Assembly: GCF_010548375.1 (NCBI RefSeq)
Contig: NZ_JAAGLY010000004.1
Span: forward strand, 1 to 64,000
DNA from: Streptomyces sp. SID13726
GTDB lineage: Bacteria > Actinomycetota > Actinomycetes > Streptomycetales > Streptomycetaceae
Length of the DNA: 64,000 bases
Reading direction: 5' to 3'
Shown here: one piece after another, positions 16,347 to 24,369 of the stretch
Position numbering within the stretch: position 1 is the first letter of the stretch
Layout: every line of letters starts with the position of its first letter
Notes under the pieces: generated by a model
What the model was told of the DNA's origin: nothing
Databases searched by the model: none
What the model saw: the letters and a program-made list of their open reading frames with translations, nothing else
Translations under genes and position numbers: made by a program

Positions 16347-17630
16347 GTGTCCGCAGGAACCGGCACCGAAGCGCTCGCCCGCCTCGCAGAGGACCGTGTC
16401 GACCACCGCTTCAAGGGCCTCCCCCCGGACGCGGACGGCCTGACCGTCGCCGAGCTGACCGCCCAGCGCCGCAACCTCTTCACCGACGGCTTCACCACCC
16501 CCGTCCTGGCCCTGTCCGCCGAGCGCCTGGAGCACAACCTCGCGCTCATGGAGACGTACGCCACCCGCCACGGCCTCGCCTTCGCCCCGCACGGCAAGAC
16601 GACCATGGCCCCCCAGCTCTTCCAGCGGCAGATCGACCACGGCGCCTGGGGCATCACCCTCGCCGTCCCCCACCAGGTACGGGTCGCGCGGGCGTACGGC
16701 GTCCAGCGGATCTTCCTCGCGAACGAACTCGTGGACCCGGCCGCGCTGAGGTGGGTCGCCGCACAGCTCGACGCCGACCCCGCCTTCCGCTTCGTCTGCT
16801 ACGTCGACTCCGTGCGCGCGGTGGAACTGATGGACGCGGCCCTGCGCGGCGCCACCCGCCCCGTGGACGTCGTCGTGGAACTCGCCGCCGGAGAGGGCGC
16901 CCGCACCGGCACCCGTACGGAGGCGGAGTGCGCGGCGATCGCCGACGCGGTCGCGGCCACCGGGACGCTACGGCTCGTCGGCGTCGCCGGTTACGAGGGC
17001 GAGGTCCCGCGGGCGGACCCGGAGCGCGTGCACGCCTGGCTGCGCCGACTCGTCGCGCTGGCGGCGGAGTTCGACAAGGCGGGACGGTTCACCGCGGCAG
17101 GGCTGGACGAGATCGTGATCAGCGCGGGCGGCAGCGCCTGGTTCGACGCGGTCGCCGACGTCTTCGCCGAGATCCCCGAACTCTCCCTGCCCGTACTGAA
17201 GTTGCTCCGCTCCGGCGCCTACGTCTCGCACGACGACGGCCACTACCGCAAGCTGACCCCCTTCAACCGGGTCCCCGAGGAAGGCGCGCTGGAGCCCGCG
17301 TTCCGCCTCTGGACGCAGATCGTCTCCCGCCCCTCCCCCGAGCAGGCCTTCGCCAACGCGGGCAAGCGGGACGCGGCCTACGACCTCGACCTCCCCTTCG
17401 CCCAGGTGGTCCGCCGCGCCGGTGCCGAGCGCCCCGCGACCGGCATCGAGGTGACCGCCCTCTCCGACCAGCACGCCTGGCTGCGCACGGCACCCGAGGC
17501 GGACCTGGAGGTCGGCGACTGGCTCGGCCTGGGTCTCTCGCACCCGTGCACGTCGTTCGACAAGTGGCAGCTGATCCCGGTGGCGGAGGCCGACGGCACC
17601 GTAGTCGACTACATCCGTACCTTCTTCTAG
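16347..17630 (+). CDS. D-amino-acid deaminase (D-threonine aldolase / D-serine dehydratase-like, PLP fold III)
   Basis: This 427-aa protein starts at GTG with AGGGAGG 4-5 bp upstream. The alanine-racemase-like barrel carries the PLP lysine K84 in FAPHGKTTMAPQ. The C-terminal beta domain has the metal-ligand pair of eukaryotic-type D-serine dehydratases, a His and Cys in LSHPCTSFDKW, plus SDQHAWL. Members release ammonia and a keto acid from D-amino acids or cleave D-threonine. The gene is followed 19 bp later by the N-acyl-D-amino-acid deacylase, which would supply its substrate, and faces the RidA/IclR operon. Whether D-serine is the preferred substrate cannot be told from sequence. Confidence 0.85.
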   Translation: MSAGTGTEALARLAEDRVDHRFKGLPPDADGLTVAELTAQRRNLFTDGFTTPVLALSAERLEHNLALMETYATRHGLAFAPHGKTTMAPQLFQRQIDHGAWGITLAVPHQVRVARAYGVQRIFLANELVDPAALRWVAAQLDADPAFRFVCYVDSVRAVELMDAALRGATRPVDVVVELAAGEGARTGTRTEAECAAIADAVAATGTLRLVGVAGYEGEVPRADPERVHAWLRRLVALAAEFDKAGRFTAAGLDEIVISAGGSAWFDAVADVFAEIPELSLPVLKLLRSGAYVSHDDGHYRKLTPFNRVPEEGALEPAFRLWTQIVSRPSPEQAFANAGKRDAAYDLDLPFAQVVRRAGAERPATGIEVTALSDQHAWLRTAPEADLEVGDWLGLGLSHPCTSFDKWQLIPVAEADGTVVDYIRTFF

Positions 17631-17649
17631 AGACAGCGGGAGGACCGGC

Positions 17650-19233
17650 ATGGAAGAGCTCGTCATCCGGGACGCGGACGTCGTCGACGGCAGCGGCGCC
17701 GACTCGTACCGCGCCGACGTGGTCGTGGACGGCGGCCGGATCGTGTCGATCGTCAAGGAGGCGGCCGACGCGGGCTGTCAACGCCCCAGGGCCCGGCGTG
17801 AGTTGGACGCGGAGGGCCTGGTCCTCTCCCCCGGCTTCATCGACATGCACGCCCACAGCGACCTGGCGCTGCTGCGCGACCCGGACCACAGCGCCAAGGC
17901 CGCGCAGGGGGTCACGCTCGAAGTCCTGGGCCAGGACGGGCTGTCGTACGCCCCGGTCGACGACCGCACCCTGGAGGAGGTCCGCCGGGCCATCACCGGC
18001 TGGAACGGCTACGGCGACGACATCGACTTCGACTGGCGCTCGGTCGGCGAGTACCTGGACCGCCTGGACCGGGGCATCGCGGTGAACGCGGCCTATCTGA
18101 TCCCCCAGGGCACGGTCCGCGCGCTCGCCGTCGGCTGGGAGGACCGCGAGGCGACTCCCCGGGAGCTGGACCGTATGCGCGAGCTGGTCGCCGAAGGCAT
18201 GGAGCAGGGCGCGCTCGGCATGTCCTCGGGCCTGACCTACACCCCCGGCATGTACGCCAAGGACGCCGAACTCACCGAACTGTGCCGGGTGGTGGCGCGG
18301 TACGGCGGCTACTACTGCCCGCACCACCGCTCCTACGGCGCGGGCGCCCTTGAGGCGTACGAGGAGATGGTCGCCCTGACCCGGGAGGCCGGCTGCTCCC
18401 TCCATCTCGCCCACGCCACCATGAACTTCGGCGTGAACAAGGGCCGGGCACCGGAGCTGGTCGCGCTGCTGGACGAGGCGCTGGAGTCGGGCGCGGACAT
18501 CAGCCTGGACACCTACCCCTACACCCCCGGCTGCACCACCCTCGTCGCCATGCTCCCGAGTTGGGCGAGCGAGGGCGGCCCGGAGAAGATCCTGAAGCGG
18601 CTCGCGGACGACGGGACCGCGGAGCGCATCCGCCACCACCTTGAGGTCATCGGCTCGGACGGCTGCCACGGGGTACCGATGGAGTGGGACACGATCGAGA
18701 TCGCGGGGGTCGCCGATCCCTCGCTGTCGCGCTACGTGGGCCGCCGTCTGGACAGTTGGGCGACCGCACGGCATCTGCTGCTCGCGGACCGCCTGGCCCC
18801 CTCGATCCTCCAGCACGTCGGCCACGAGGAGAACGTCCGCACGATCATGCGGCACCGGGTCCACACCGGCGGCTCGGACGGCATCCTCCAGGGCGCGAAA
18901 CCGCATCCCCGGGCCTACGGCACGTTCCCGCAGTATCTCGGCACGTATGTGCGGGAGTTGGGGGTGCTGTCCCTGGAGGACTGCGTGGCCCACCTCACCT
19001 CACGCCCGGCGGCCCGACTCCGCCTCCCGGACCGAGGCCTGGTCAAGGAGGGCTACCGGGCCGACCTGGTCCTGTTCGACCCCCGGACGGTGGCGCCGGG
19101 TTCGACGTTCGAGGACCCGCGCAGACTGCCGTACGGCATCCCGCATGTCCTGGTCGACGGCCGGTTCGTGATCGAGGACGGCCGCCGCACCGATGTCCTG
19201 GCGGGCAGGGCGGTCCGTCGCAGTCCCATGTGA
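17650..19233 (+). CDS. N-acyl-D-amino-acid deacylase (D-aminoacylase)
   Basis: This 527-aa amidohydrolase-fold zinc enzyme removes the acyl group from N-acyl-D-amino acids. The metal site begins at H67 and H69 in GFIDMHAHSD. A later metal or catalytic segment follows in HLAHATMNFG, with the C-terminal GYRADLVLFDP typical of D-aminoacylases. Length agrees with the family (about 480-530 aa). AGCGGGAGGA precedes the ATG. It is co-transcribed with the deaminase, giving the path N-acyl-D-amino acid to D-amino acid to keto acid plus ammonia. It converges with the secreted protease gene 30 bp downstream. Confidence 0.9.
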   Translation: MEELVIRDADVVDGSGADSYRADVVVDGGRIVSIVKEAADAGCQRPRARRELDAEGLVLSPGFIDMHAHSDLALLRDPDHSAKAAQGVTLEVLGQDGLSYAPVDDRTLEEVRRAITGWNGYGDDIDFDWRSVGEYLDRLDRGIAVNAAYLIPQGTVRALAVGWEDREATPRELDRMRELVAEGMEQGALGMSSGLTYTPGMYAKDAELTELCRVVARYGGYYCPHHRSYGAGALEAYEEMVALTREAGCSLHLAHATMNFGVNKGRAPELVALLDEALESGADISLDTYPYTPGCTTLVAMLPSWASEGGPEKILKRLADDGTAERIRHHLEVIGSDGCHGVPMEWDTIEIAGVADPSLSRYVGRRLDSWATARHLLLADRLAPSILQHVGHEENVRTIMRHRVHTGGSDGILQGAKPHPRAYGTFPQYLGTYVRELGVLSLEDCVAHLTSRPAARLRLPDRGLVKEGYRADLVLFDPRTVAPGSTFEDPRRLPYGIPHVLVDGRFVIEDGRRTDVLAGRAVRRSPM

Positions 19234-19263
19234 CGGAACACCTCGCGCCTTACTGTTCGGTCC

Positions 19264-20136
19264 TCACGGCTTGGGCAGGGTGCACGCGCTCGCGTTGAGG
19301 TTCAGCTGGTTCCCCGTCGTGAAGCAGGCCGGGATGTTGTAGATCTCCTGCGCGTAGTTGATGCCCTCGCGAACGGTCACGTTGCCGTTGGCGTCGACCT
19401 CGCACGGGTTGTTCTCCGTGCACCGCTGCCCGTCCTCGTTCCCGGTGTTGTTGACCGCGACGACCTTGCCGGTGGCCTGGTCGATGACGGGCGAGCCCGA
19501 GGTGCCGCCGATGGTCTGGCAGGCGGAGGTGTAGCGGACCGAGTCCTTCCAGGTCCAGTCCCCCTCCTTGAGCCGGTACACGAACCCGTCGATGCTGCAG
19601 CTGTACAGCCGCTTCCAGTACCCGGAGGCCACGGTGATCGCGGTCCCGGCGGTCGGGTGCGTGTCCTGCACGGTGAGCGCGGAGATCCCGTACGCGCTCT
19701 TGATCGAGGCGTACGTGGAGGTGAGCTGGTAGATCGAGACGTCCGTGTCGGTCATCGTGCCGTAGGCGAGCTTGCTGGCCCGCAGGGTCGCGACGCGCGT
19801 ACCGGCGGAGTTGAGCAGCCCGAAGGTCCGGCTGGACGCCTGGTTGGTGAGCACCTCACCGGGCTCGGGGAAGCCGGTGGTGAGGCAGTGCCCGTTGCTG
19901 AGCACCAGCGCCGGGTCGCTGTCCAGGGAGTTCGGGAACCGCACGACCGAGCCGGAGCAGTTGCTGAGCGCGACGGTACCGGCGAGGGTGACCGCCTGGA
20001 GCGTGGGCGACGCGGCCTTGGCCGACACCGCCGTACCGCTGCCCTGGTCCACGGGCGCGGGCGCCGCGACCGCGGGCGCCGCACCCGCCCCGGCGATCAC
20101 CAGGGCGAGCAGCGCGGCGGCGAGAGGCTTCTTCAT
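19264..20136 (-). CDS. Secreted trypsin-like (S1) serine protease
   Basis: This 290-aa preprotein starts at MKKPLAAALLALVIAGAGAA, a Sec signal peptide probably cleaved near AVAA-APA (about residue 25), after AGAGGACC as ribosome-binding site. The triad is visible: H83 in LSNGHC, D132 in TDTDVSIYQL and S213 in IGGTSGSPV, the V8/glutamyl-endopeptidase-like form of the motif. Several cysteines could form disulfides. It acts outside the cell. The gene has its own promoter region containing a palindrome, 20198-20216. Confidence 0.88.
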   Translation of the reverse strand: MKKPLAAALLALVIAGAGAAPAVAAPAPVDQGSGTAVSAKAASPTLQAVTLAGTVALSNCSGSVVRFPNSLDSDPALVLSNGHCLTTGFPEPGEVLTNQASSRTFGLLNSAGTRVATLRASKLAYGTMTDTDVSIYQLTSTYASIKSAYGISALTVQDTHPTAGTAITVASGYWKRLYSCSIDGFVYRLKEGDWTWKDSVRYTSACQTIGGTSGSPVIDQATGKVVAVNNTGNEDGQRCTENNPCEVDANGNVTVREGINYAQEIYNIPACFTTGNQLNLNASACTLPKP

Positions 20137-20197
20137 GTGGGGGTCCTCTGCGTGACGAGGGTGACCGGAGATCTTCCGGCCACCCACCGATTTGTCA

Positions 20198-20216
20198 TGT
20201 GCATCTTCAATGCACA
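20198..20216. promoter_or_regulatory. Palindrome between the secreted protease and aminotransferase genes
   Basis: TGTGCATCTTCAATGCACA has 7-bp perfect arms and a 5-bp spacer. It lies about 62 bp upstream of the protease start and 114 bp upstream of the aminotransferase start. It could be an operator for either gene. Confidence 0.35.
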
Positions 20217-20329
20217 GGGGCCCCAGGACAAGCGGCCATTTCCAGCCACCCCCGCCGTCACGTGCCGCGCTGTCTCAAGTGGCGGAAAACACCAGCCGGG
20301 CCGCGTTACCGGGCCGTAAGCTCCCAGAC

Positions 20330-21541
20330 ATGCAGGTGATCCAGTCGACCAAGCTCGCCAATGTCTGTTACGAGATCCGGGGACCGGTTCTCGAGGAGGC
20401 GATGCGCCTGGAGGCGGCAGGGCACCGCATCCTGAAGCTGAACACCGGGAACCCGGCCGCGTTCGGGTTCGAGGCGCCGCCCGAGATCCTGGAGGACGTC
20501 CTCCGGAACGTGTCGACGGCCCACGGCTACGGCGACGCGAAGGGACTGCTCGCCGCGCGCCGGGCGGTCGTGATGCACAACCAGACCATCGGCATCGAGA
20601 CCGACGTCGAGCACGTCTTCATCGGCAACGGCGTCTCCGAGCTGATCGTGATGGCCATGCAGGGCCTGCTCGACGACGGCGACGAGGTCCTCGTTCCGGC
20701 GCCCGACTACCCGCTGTGGACGGCCGCCGTGTCGCTGTCCGGCGGTACGGCCGTGCACTACCGCTGCGACGAGCAGGCGGACTGGATGCCCGACCTCGCG
20801 GACGTCGAGCGCAAGGTCACCGACCGCACCAAGGCGATCGTCATCATCAACCCCAACAACCCCACGGGCGCGGTGTACGACGAGGCGATGCTGAAGGGGC
20901 TGACCGACATCGCCCGCCGGCACAACCTGCTGGTCTGCTCGGACGAGATCTACGACAAGATCCTCTACGACGGCGCCACGCACACCCCGACGGCGTCGAT
21001 CGCCCCGGATCTCCTCACCCTCACCTTCAACGGCATGTCGAAGGCGTACCGGGTCGCCGGCTACCGGGTCGGCTGGATGTCGATCTCCGGCCCCCGCGCG
21101 CACGCCGACTCCTACATCGAGGGTCTGACCATCCTGGCCAACATGCGCCTGTGCGCGAACATGCCGGGGCAGCACGGAGTGGTCGCCGCGCTCAGCGGAC
21201 GCCAGTCGATCAAGGATCTCGTACTGCCGGGAGGGCGGCTCGTCGAGCAGCGGGACGTGGCGTACGAGCTGCTGACCCAGATCCCCGGGGTGAGCTGCGT
21301 GAAGCCGAAGGGGGCGCTGTATCTCTTCCCGCGGCTCGACCCCAAGGTGTTCAAGATCAAGGACGACCGGCGGATGGTCCTGGACCTGCTCCGGCAGGAG
21401 AAGATCATGGTCGTCCAGGGTTCCGGCTTCAACTGGCCCGAGCCCGATCACTTCCGGGTGGTGACCCTGCCGACGGTCGGGGATCTGCGGGACGCGGTGG
21501 GGCGGATCTCGAACTTCCTCGATGGCTATAGCCAACTTTAG
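20330..21541 (+). CDS. PLP-dependent aminotransferase, AlaA/alanine-transaminase type
   Basis: This 403-aa fold-type I aminotransferase has nearly the length of E. coli AlaA. The N-terminus (LANVCYEIRGPVLEEAMRLE) and GNPAAFGFEAP closely follow AlaA. The PLP lysine is K238 in FNGMSKAYRVAGYR, with NPNNPTGAVY and SDEIYDK also present. The likely reaction is pyruvate plus glutamate to alanine plus 2-oxoglutarate. I start at ATG 20330, where homology begins; no strong Shine-Dalgarno is seen (AAGCTCCCAGAC precedes). Its stop codon lies within the inverted repeat 21538-21552. Confidence 0.87.
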   Translation: MQVIQSTKLANVCYEIRGPVLEEAMRLEAAGHRILKLNTGNPAAFGFEAPPEILEDVLRNVSTAHGYGDAKGLLAARRAVVMHNQTIGIETDVEHVFIGNGVSELIVMAMQGLLDDGDEVLVPAPDYPLWTAAVSLSGGTAVHYRCDEQADWMPDLADVERKVTDRTKAIVIINPNNPTGAVYDEAMLKGLTDIARRHNLLVCSDEIYDKILYDGATHTPTASIAPDLLTLTFNGMSKAYRVAGYRVGWMSISGPRAHADSYIEGLTILANMRLCANMPGQHGVVAALSGRQSIKDLVLPGGRLVEQRDVAYELLTQIPGVSCVKPKGALYLFPRLDPKVFKIKDDRRMVLDLLRQEKIMVVQGSGFNWPEPDHFRVVTLPTVGDLRDAVGRISNFLDGYSQL

Positions 21542-21560
21542 ACAGAATCTAAGCTAGGAT
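21538..21560 (+). promoter_or_regulatory. Inverted repeat plus -10-like element before the 138-aa gene
   Basis: TTAGACAGAATCTAA (21538-21552; 5-bp arms, 5-bp spacer) is followed at once by TAGGAT (21555-21560), a good Streptomyces -10 hexamer, 30 bp before the ATG. The repeat covers the end of the aminotransferase gene. A regulator bound here would block the promoter. The 15-bp layout resembles Fur-superfamily boxes, but the match is too loose to name one. Confidence 0.45.
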
Positions 21561-21589
21561 GGTTTCCTGACAGCACAGGAGGCCATCCC

Positions 21590-22006
21590 ATGTACGAGCC
21601 GATCCGTACCAAGTCGGTCCACAGCACGATGGCCGGCACCACCTCCGACTTCCCCCACCGGTCACGTGAGGAAGAGCTGGACATCCAGCTCGCGGGCCAT
21701 CTCGCCGCACTGCTCGCCGTCACCGACGAGCTGCGCGCACTGGCACCGTCCGCCGACCTGGACACCGCGGCCGAGCGGCTCGCCGGGCAGGTGACCCTGC
21801 TGCGGGGCGGAGGGGCTCCGGTCCGCGCGACCCTGATCGCGAGCTCCGAGGTGACCGACCTGCACCGGCACGCCCACGCGGTGGCGGGCCGAGCACTGCT
21901 CGTGGCGGCGTCCCGGGCGGACACCGCATCGGCGATCCTGGCGGCGGAGCGGATGGACGCGCACGCCGCCGCGCTGGCCGAGCCGCGCGAACTCGCCGCC
22001 CACTGA
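21590..22006 (+). CDS. Small helical protein of unknown function
   Basis: This 138-aa protein has a good ribosome-binding site (AGGAGGCCATCCC before the ATG) and typical Streptomyces codon bias. It is rich in Ala and Leu and predicted almost wholly helical from residue 27 onward, with His/Asp/Glu residues (DLHRHAHAVAGRALLVAASRAD) and no membrane segment or signal. I do not recognise the family. It has its own promoter and is followed after 110 bp by the TelA operon. Confidence 0.75.
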   Translation: MYEPIRTKSVHSTMAGTTSDFPHRSREEELDIQLAGHLAALLAVTDELRALAPSADLDTAAERLAGQVTLLRGGGAPVRATLIASSEVTDLHRHAHAVAGRALLVAASRADTASAILAAERMDAHAAALAEPRELAAH

Positions 22007-22116
22007 TACGGCCCGCCCCTTAACAAGAGCGGTCGTTTCGATCCGGGACCGGCACTACACCTCCCGTTCACCCAGTTCGCCCAGGAACTTACCGTTCCGC
22101 GAGCACGCTCCCCGGC

Positions 22117-23181
22117 GTGAGACGAATCGCAGGAATCGTCCTCGCGGTTCTGCTGATCGGCGGCGTGGTGGCGGCTGTCGTGGCGGGGCGCAGCGATGAG
22201 GACAAGGGCACGGCAACGAAGACCGTGCGGGGTGTGATCGGGTCGGAGAAGGCCGAGTTCTTCGCCGATCCCGACGTGGTGAAGGCCCTCGCCGCCAAGG
22301 GCTGGACCGTGAAGGCCGAGACCTCCGGGTCCTGGGCCATGGAAGGGCTGGACCTGGGCGGGTACGACTTCGCCTTCCCGTCCAGCCAGGCACCGGCCAC
22401 CGAGCTCGCCGCGAAGTACAAGGTACGGGGGACCCTCCCCCGCCCCTTCTACTCGCCCCTCGTCGTCGTGGCGCACAAGAGCGCCGCCGAGGTCCTGGCG
22501 AGCAACGGCCTGGCCACCCTGGACGCGGAACACCGCGGCACGCTGAAGATGGCCGCCTATGTGGCCGCGGCCCGCGACGACCGCACCTGGCAGCAGCTCA
22601 AGGGCGCCGCCAAGTACGGGGAGTTGACCGGCACCCTCTACCTCTCCAGCACCGACCCGGAGACCTCCAACTCCGGCGCTCTCTACCTCGCCGCCACCTC
22701 CTACGTGGCCAACGGCGGCAAGGTCGTCGCGAGCGACGCCGAGGTCGAGAAGGCAACTCCCCTGCTGCACAAGCTCGTCAGCGTGCAGGGCGCCCAGCAG
22801 TCCAGCACGGACGCGGCGTTCCGGGACTTCGTCAGCGGCGCCGGCAATCCGCTCGTCCTGGTCTACGAGTCCCAGGTCGCCGCGCTTCTCGCGGACGGAC
22901 AGCGGCCCGACGACCTGGTCGTGCTCTACCCGGACACCACGGTCAACAGCGACCACACCGTCGTACCGCTGACCGACAACGGCACGGCCCTCGCCGAACT
23001 CCTCTCCACCGACCCGCAGTTGCGGAAGCTGGAGGTGCGGCACGGGTTCCGGCCGCAGGGCGAGGCCACCGAGTTCGCGTCGGCCGGCACCTATCTCAAG
23101 CAGGAACTGACCGGCGTCCGCCAGGCGCCCGTGCCCACCTCCAAGGTGCTGCACGAGCTGGCGCGACGGGCGCGCGGATAA
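22117..23181 (+). CDS. Membrane-anchored solute-binding-protein-like protein of the TelA operon
   Basis: This 354-aa protein starts at GTG. Residues 4-24 form a signal anchor (IAGIVLAVLLIGGVVAAVVAG) with no lipobox. The remainder has the two-lobed type 2 periplasmic-binding fold pattern (KAEFFADPDVVKALAAKGW, TSNSGALYLAATSYV). No transporter genes accompany it. Fifteen bases on lies TelA, then a second binding-protein-like lipoprotein fused to a VWA domain. The two share the NSG-containing region (NSGALYLA here, NSGFSTLV there) and so look homologous. A sensing role outside the membrane, linked to TelA inside, is inferred. Confidence 0.75.
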   Translation: MRRIAGIVLAVLLIGGVVAAVVAGRSDEDKGTATKTVRGVIGSEKAEFFADPDVVKALAAKGWTVKAETSGSWAMEGLDLGGYDFAFPSSQAPATELAAKYKVRGTLPRPFYSPLVVVAHKSAAEVLASNGLATLDAEHRGTLKMAAYVAAARDDRTWQQLKGAAKYGELTGTLYLSSTDPETSNSGALYLAATSYVANGGKVVASDAEVEKATPLLHKLVSVQGAQQSSTDAAFRDFVSGAGNPLVLVYESQVAALLADGQRPDDLVVLYPDTTVNSDHTVVPLTDNGTALAELLSTDPQLRKLEVRHGFRPQGEATEFASAGTYLKQELTGVRQAPVPTSKVLHELARRARG

Positions 23182-23196
23182 GGGGGGACAGCGCAC

Positions 23197-24369
23197 ATGA
23201 GCGACAACACCGAGGACACCTTCGTCCTGACACCGCCCGAGCCCGTGGCCGCCGTGCCCCGGGAGAAGGCCGGCGGGCTGGTCCCCGTCGACGACTCGGT
23301 CCGCACCGGCATGGCCGAGAAGGCCTCCGCCTACGTCGAGGGGCTCGCGGCGCTCGACGCCCGCTCCCCCGAGTTCGCCGGCAAGGTCGGCGAGATCACC
23401 GCGCTCGGCGCCGGCGAGATGCGCAGCGCCGCCGCGCAGTCCAACCGGATGCTGGAGCGGACGGTCCGCAGCCTGCCCTCGAAGGGCGGTGACGCCCAGT
23501 CCCAGGTGGCCGGTTCGCTCGTCGAACTGCGTCGGGTGGTCGAGGACCTGGACCCGCGGGACCTGCCGGCCGCCAAGGGCCGCAAGTTCCTCTCCAGACT
23601 TCCCGGCGGCAACAAGCTGCGCGACCACGTCGCCAAGTACGCCTCCGCACAGGGCACGTTGAACAGGATCGTGGGCTCGCTGCGCGGCGGCCAGGACGAA
23701 CTGCGCCGGGACAACGCCTCGTTGCAGACCGAGCGGGTACGGCTGTGGGAGACCATGGGCAAGCTCCAGGAGTACGTCGTGCTCACGGAGGCCCTGGACA
23801 CGGCCGTCGAGCAGCACATCGCGGGCGTCCCCGACCCCCAGGAGGCCGACGGTCTCCGTGCCGACGTGCTCTTCCCGGTCCGGCAGAAGCACCAGGACCT
23901 GCTGACCCAGCTCGCCGTCTGCGCACAGGGCTACCTCGCCATGGACGTCGTACGCCGCAACAACGACGAGCTGATCAAGGGCGTCGACCGGGCGGCCACG
24001 ACGACCGTCTCGGCCCTGCGGATCTCCGTGATGCTGGCCTCCGCGCTCGACAACCAGAAAAAGGTCATCGAGCAGGTCAACGCGTTGCGCGGGACGACCG
24101 AGGACCTGATCCGGGGCAACGCCGAGATGCTGTCGACCCAGAGCGGGGAGATCCAGCGCATCGCCGCCGACCCGGCGGTCGGCGCCGAGACCCTGCGCTC
24201 CGCGTTCCAGCAGATCTACCGGACCCTCGACGCGATCGACACCTACAAGGTCCAGGCGACCGAGGCGATGGCGGCGACCGTGGAGTCACTGACCACCGAA
24301 CTCCAGGGCGCGAGCGTCTACTTGGAGCGCAGCCGGTCGCGCGGCGCGCTGGAGGGGGGCCTCGGATGA
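23197..24369 (+). CDS. TelA family protein (toxic-anion/tellurite resistance domain)
   Basis: This 390-aa cytoplasmic helical protein has TelA/KlaA length and pattern. After a Pro-rich N-terminus comes ALGAGEMRSAAAQSNRMLER, then long coiled-coil-like helices (VRLWETMGKLQEYVVLTEAL, DVVRRNNDELIKGVDRAATT, LDNQKKVIEQVNALRGTT). TelA proteins are linked to tellurite and other stress resistance and often sit with VWA-domain proteins. Its TGA overlaps the ATG of the VWA lipoprotein (24366-24369). The biochemical function of TelA is not established. Confidence 0.88.
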   Translation: MSDNTEDTFVLTPPEPVAAVPREKAGGLVPVDDSVRTGMAEKASAYVEGLAALDARSPEFAGKVGEITALGAGEMRSAAAQSNRMLERTVRSLPSKGGDAQSQVAGSLVELRRVVEDLDPRDLPAAKGRKFLSRLPGGNKLRDHVAKYASAQGTLNRIVGSLRGGQDELRRDNASLQTERVRLWETMGKLQEYVVLTEALDTAVEQHIAGVPDPQEADGLRADVLFPVRQKHQDLLTQLAVCAQGYLAMDVVRRNNDELIKGVDRAATTTVSALRISVMLASALDNQKKVIEQVNALRGTTEDLIRGNAEMLSTQSGEIQRIAADPAVGAETLRSAFQQIYRTLDAIDTYKVQATEAMAATVESLTTELQGASVYLERSRSRGALEGGLG

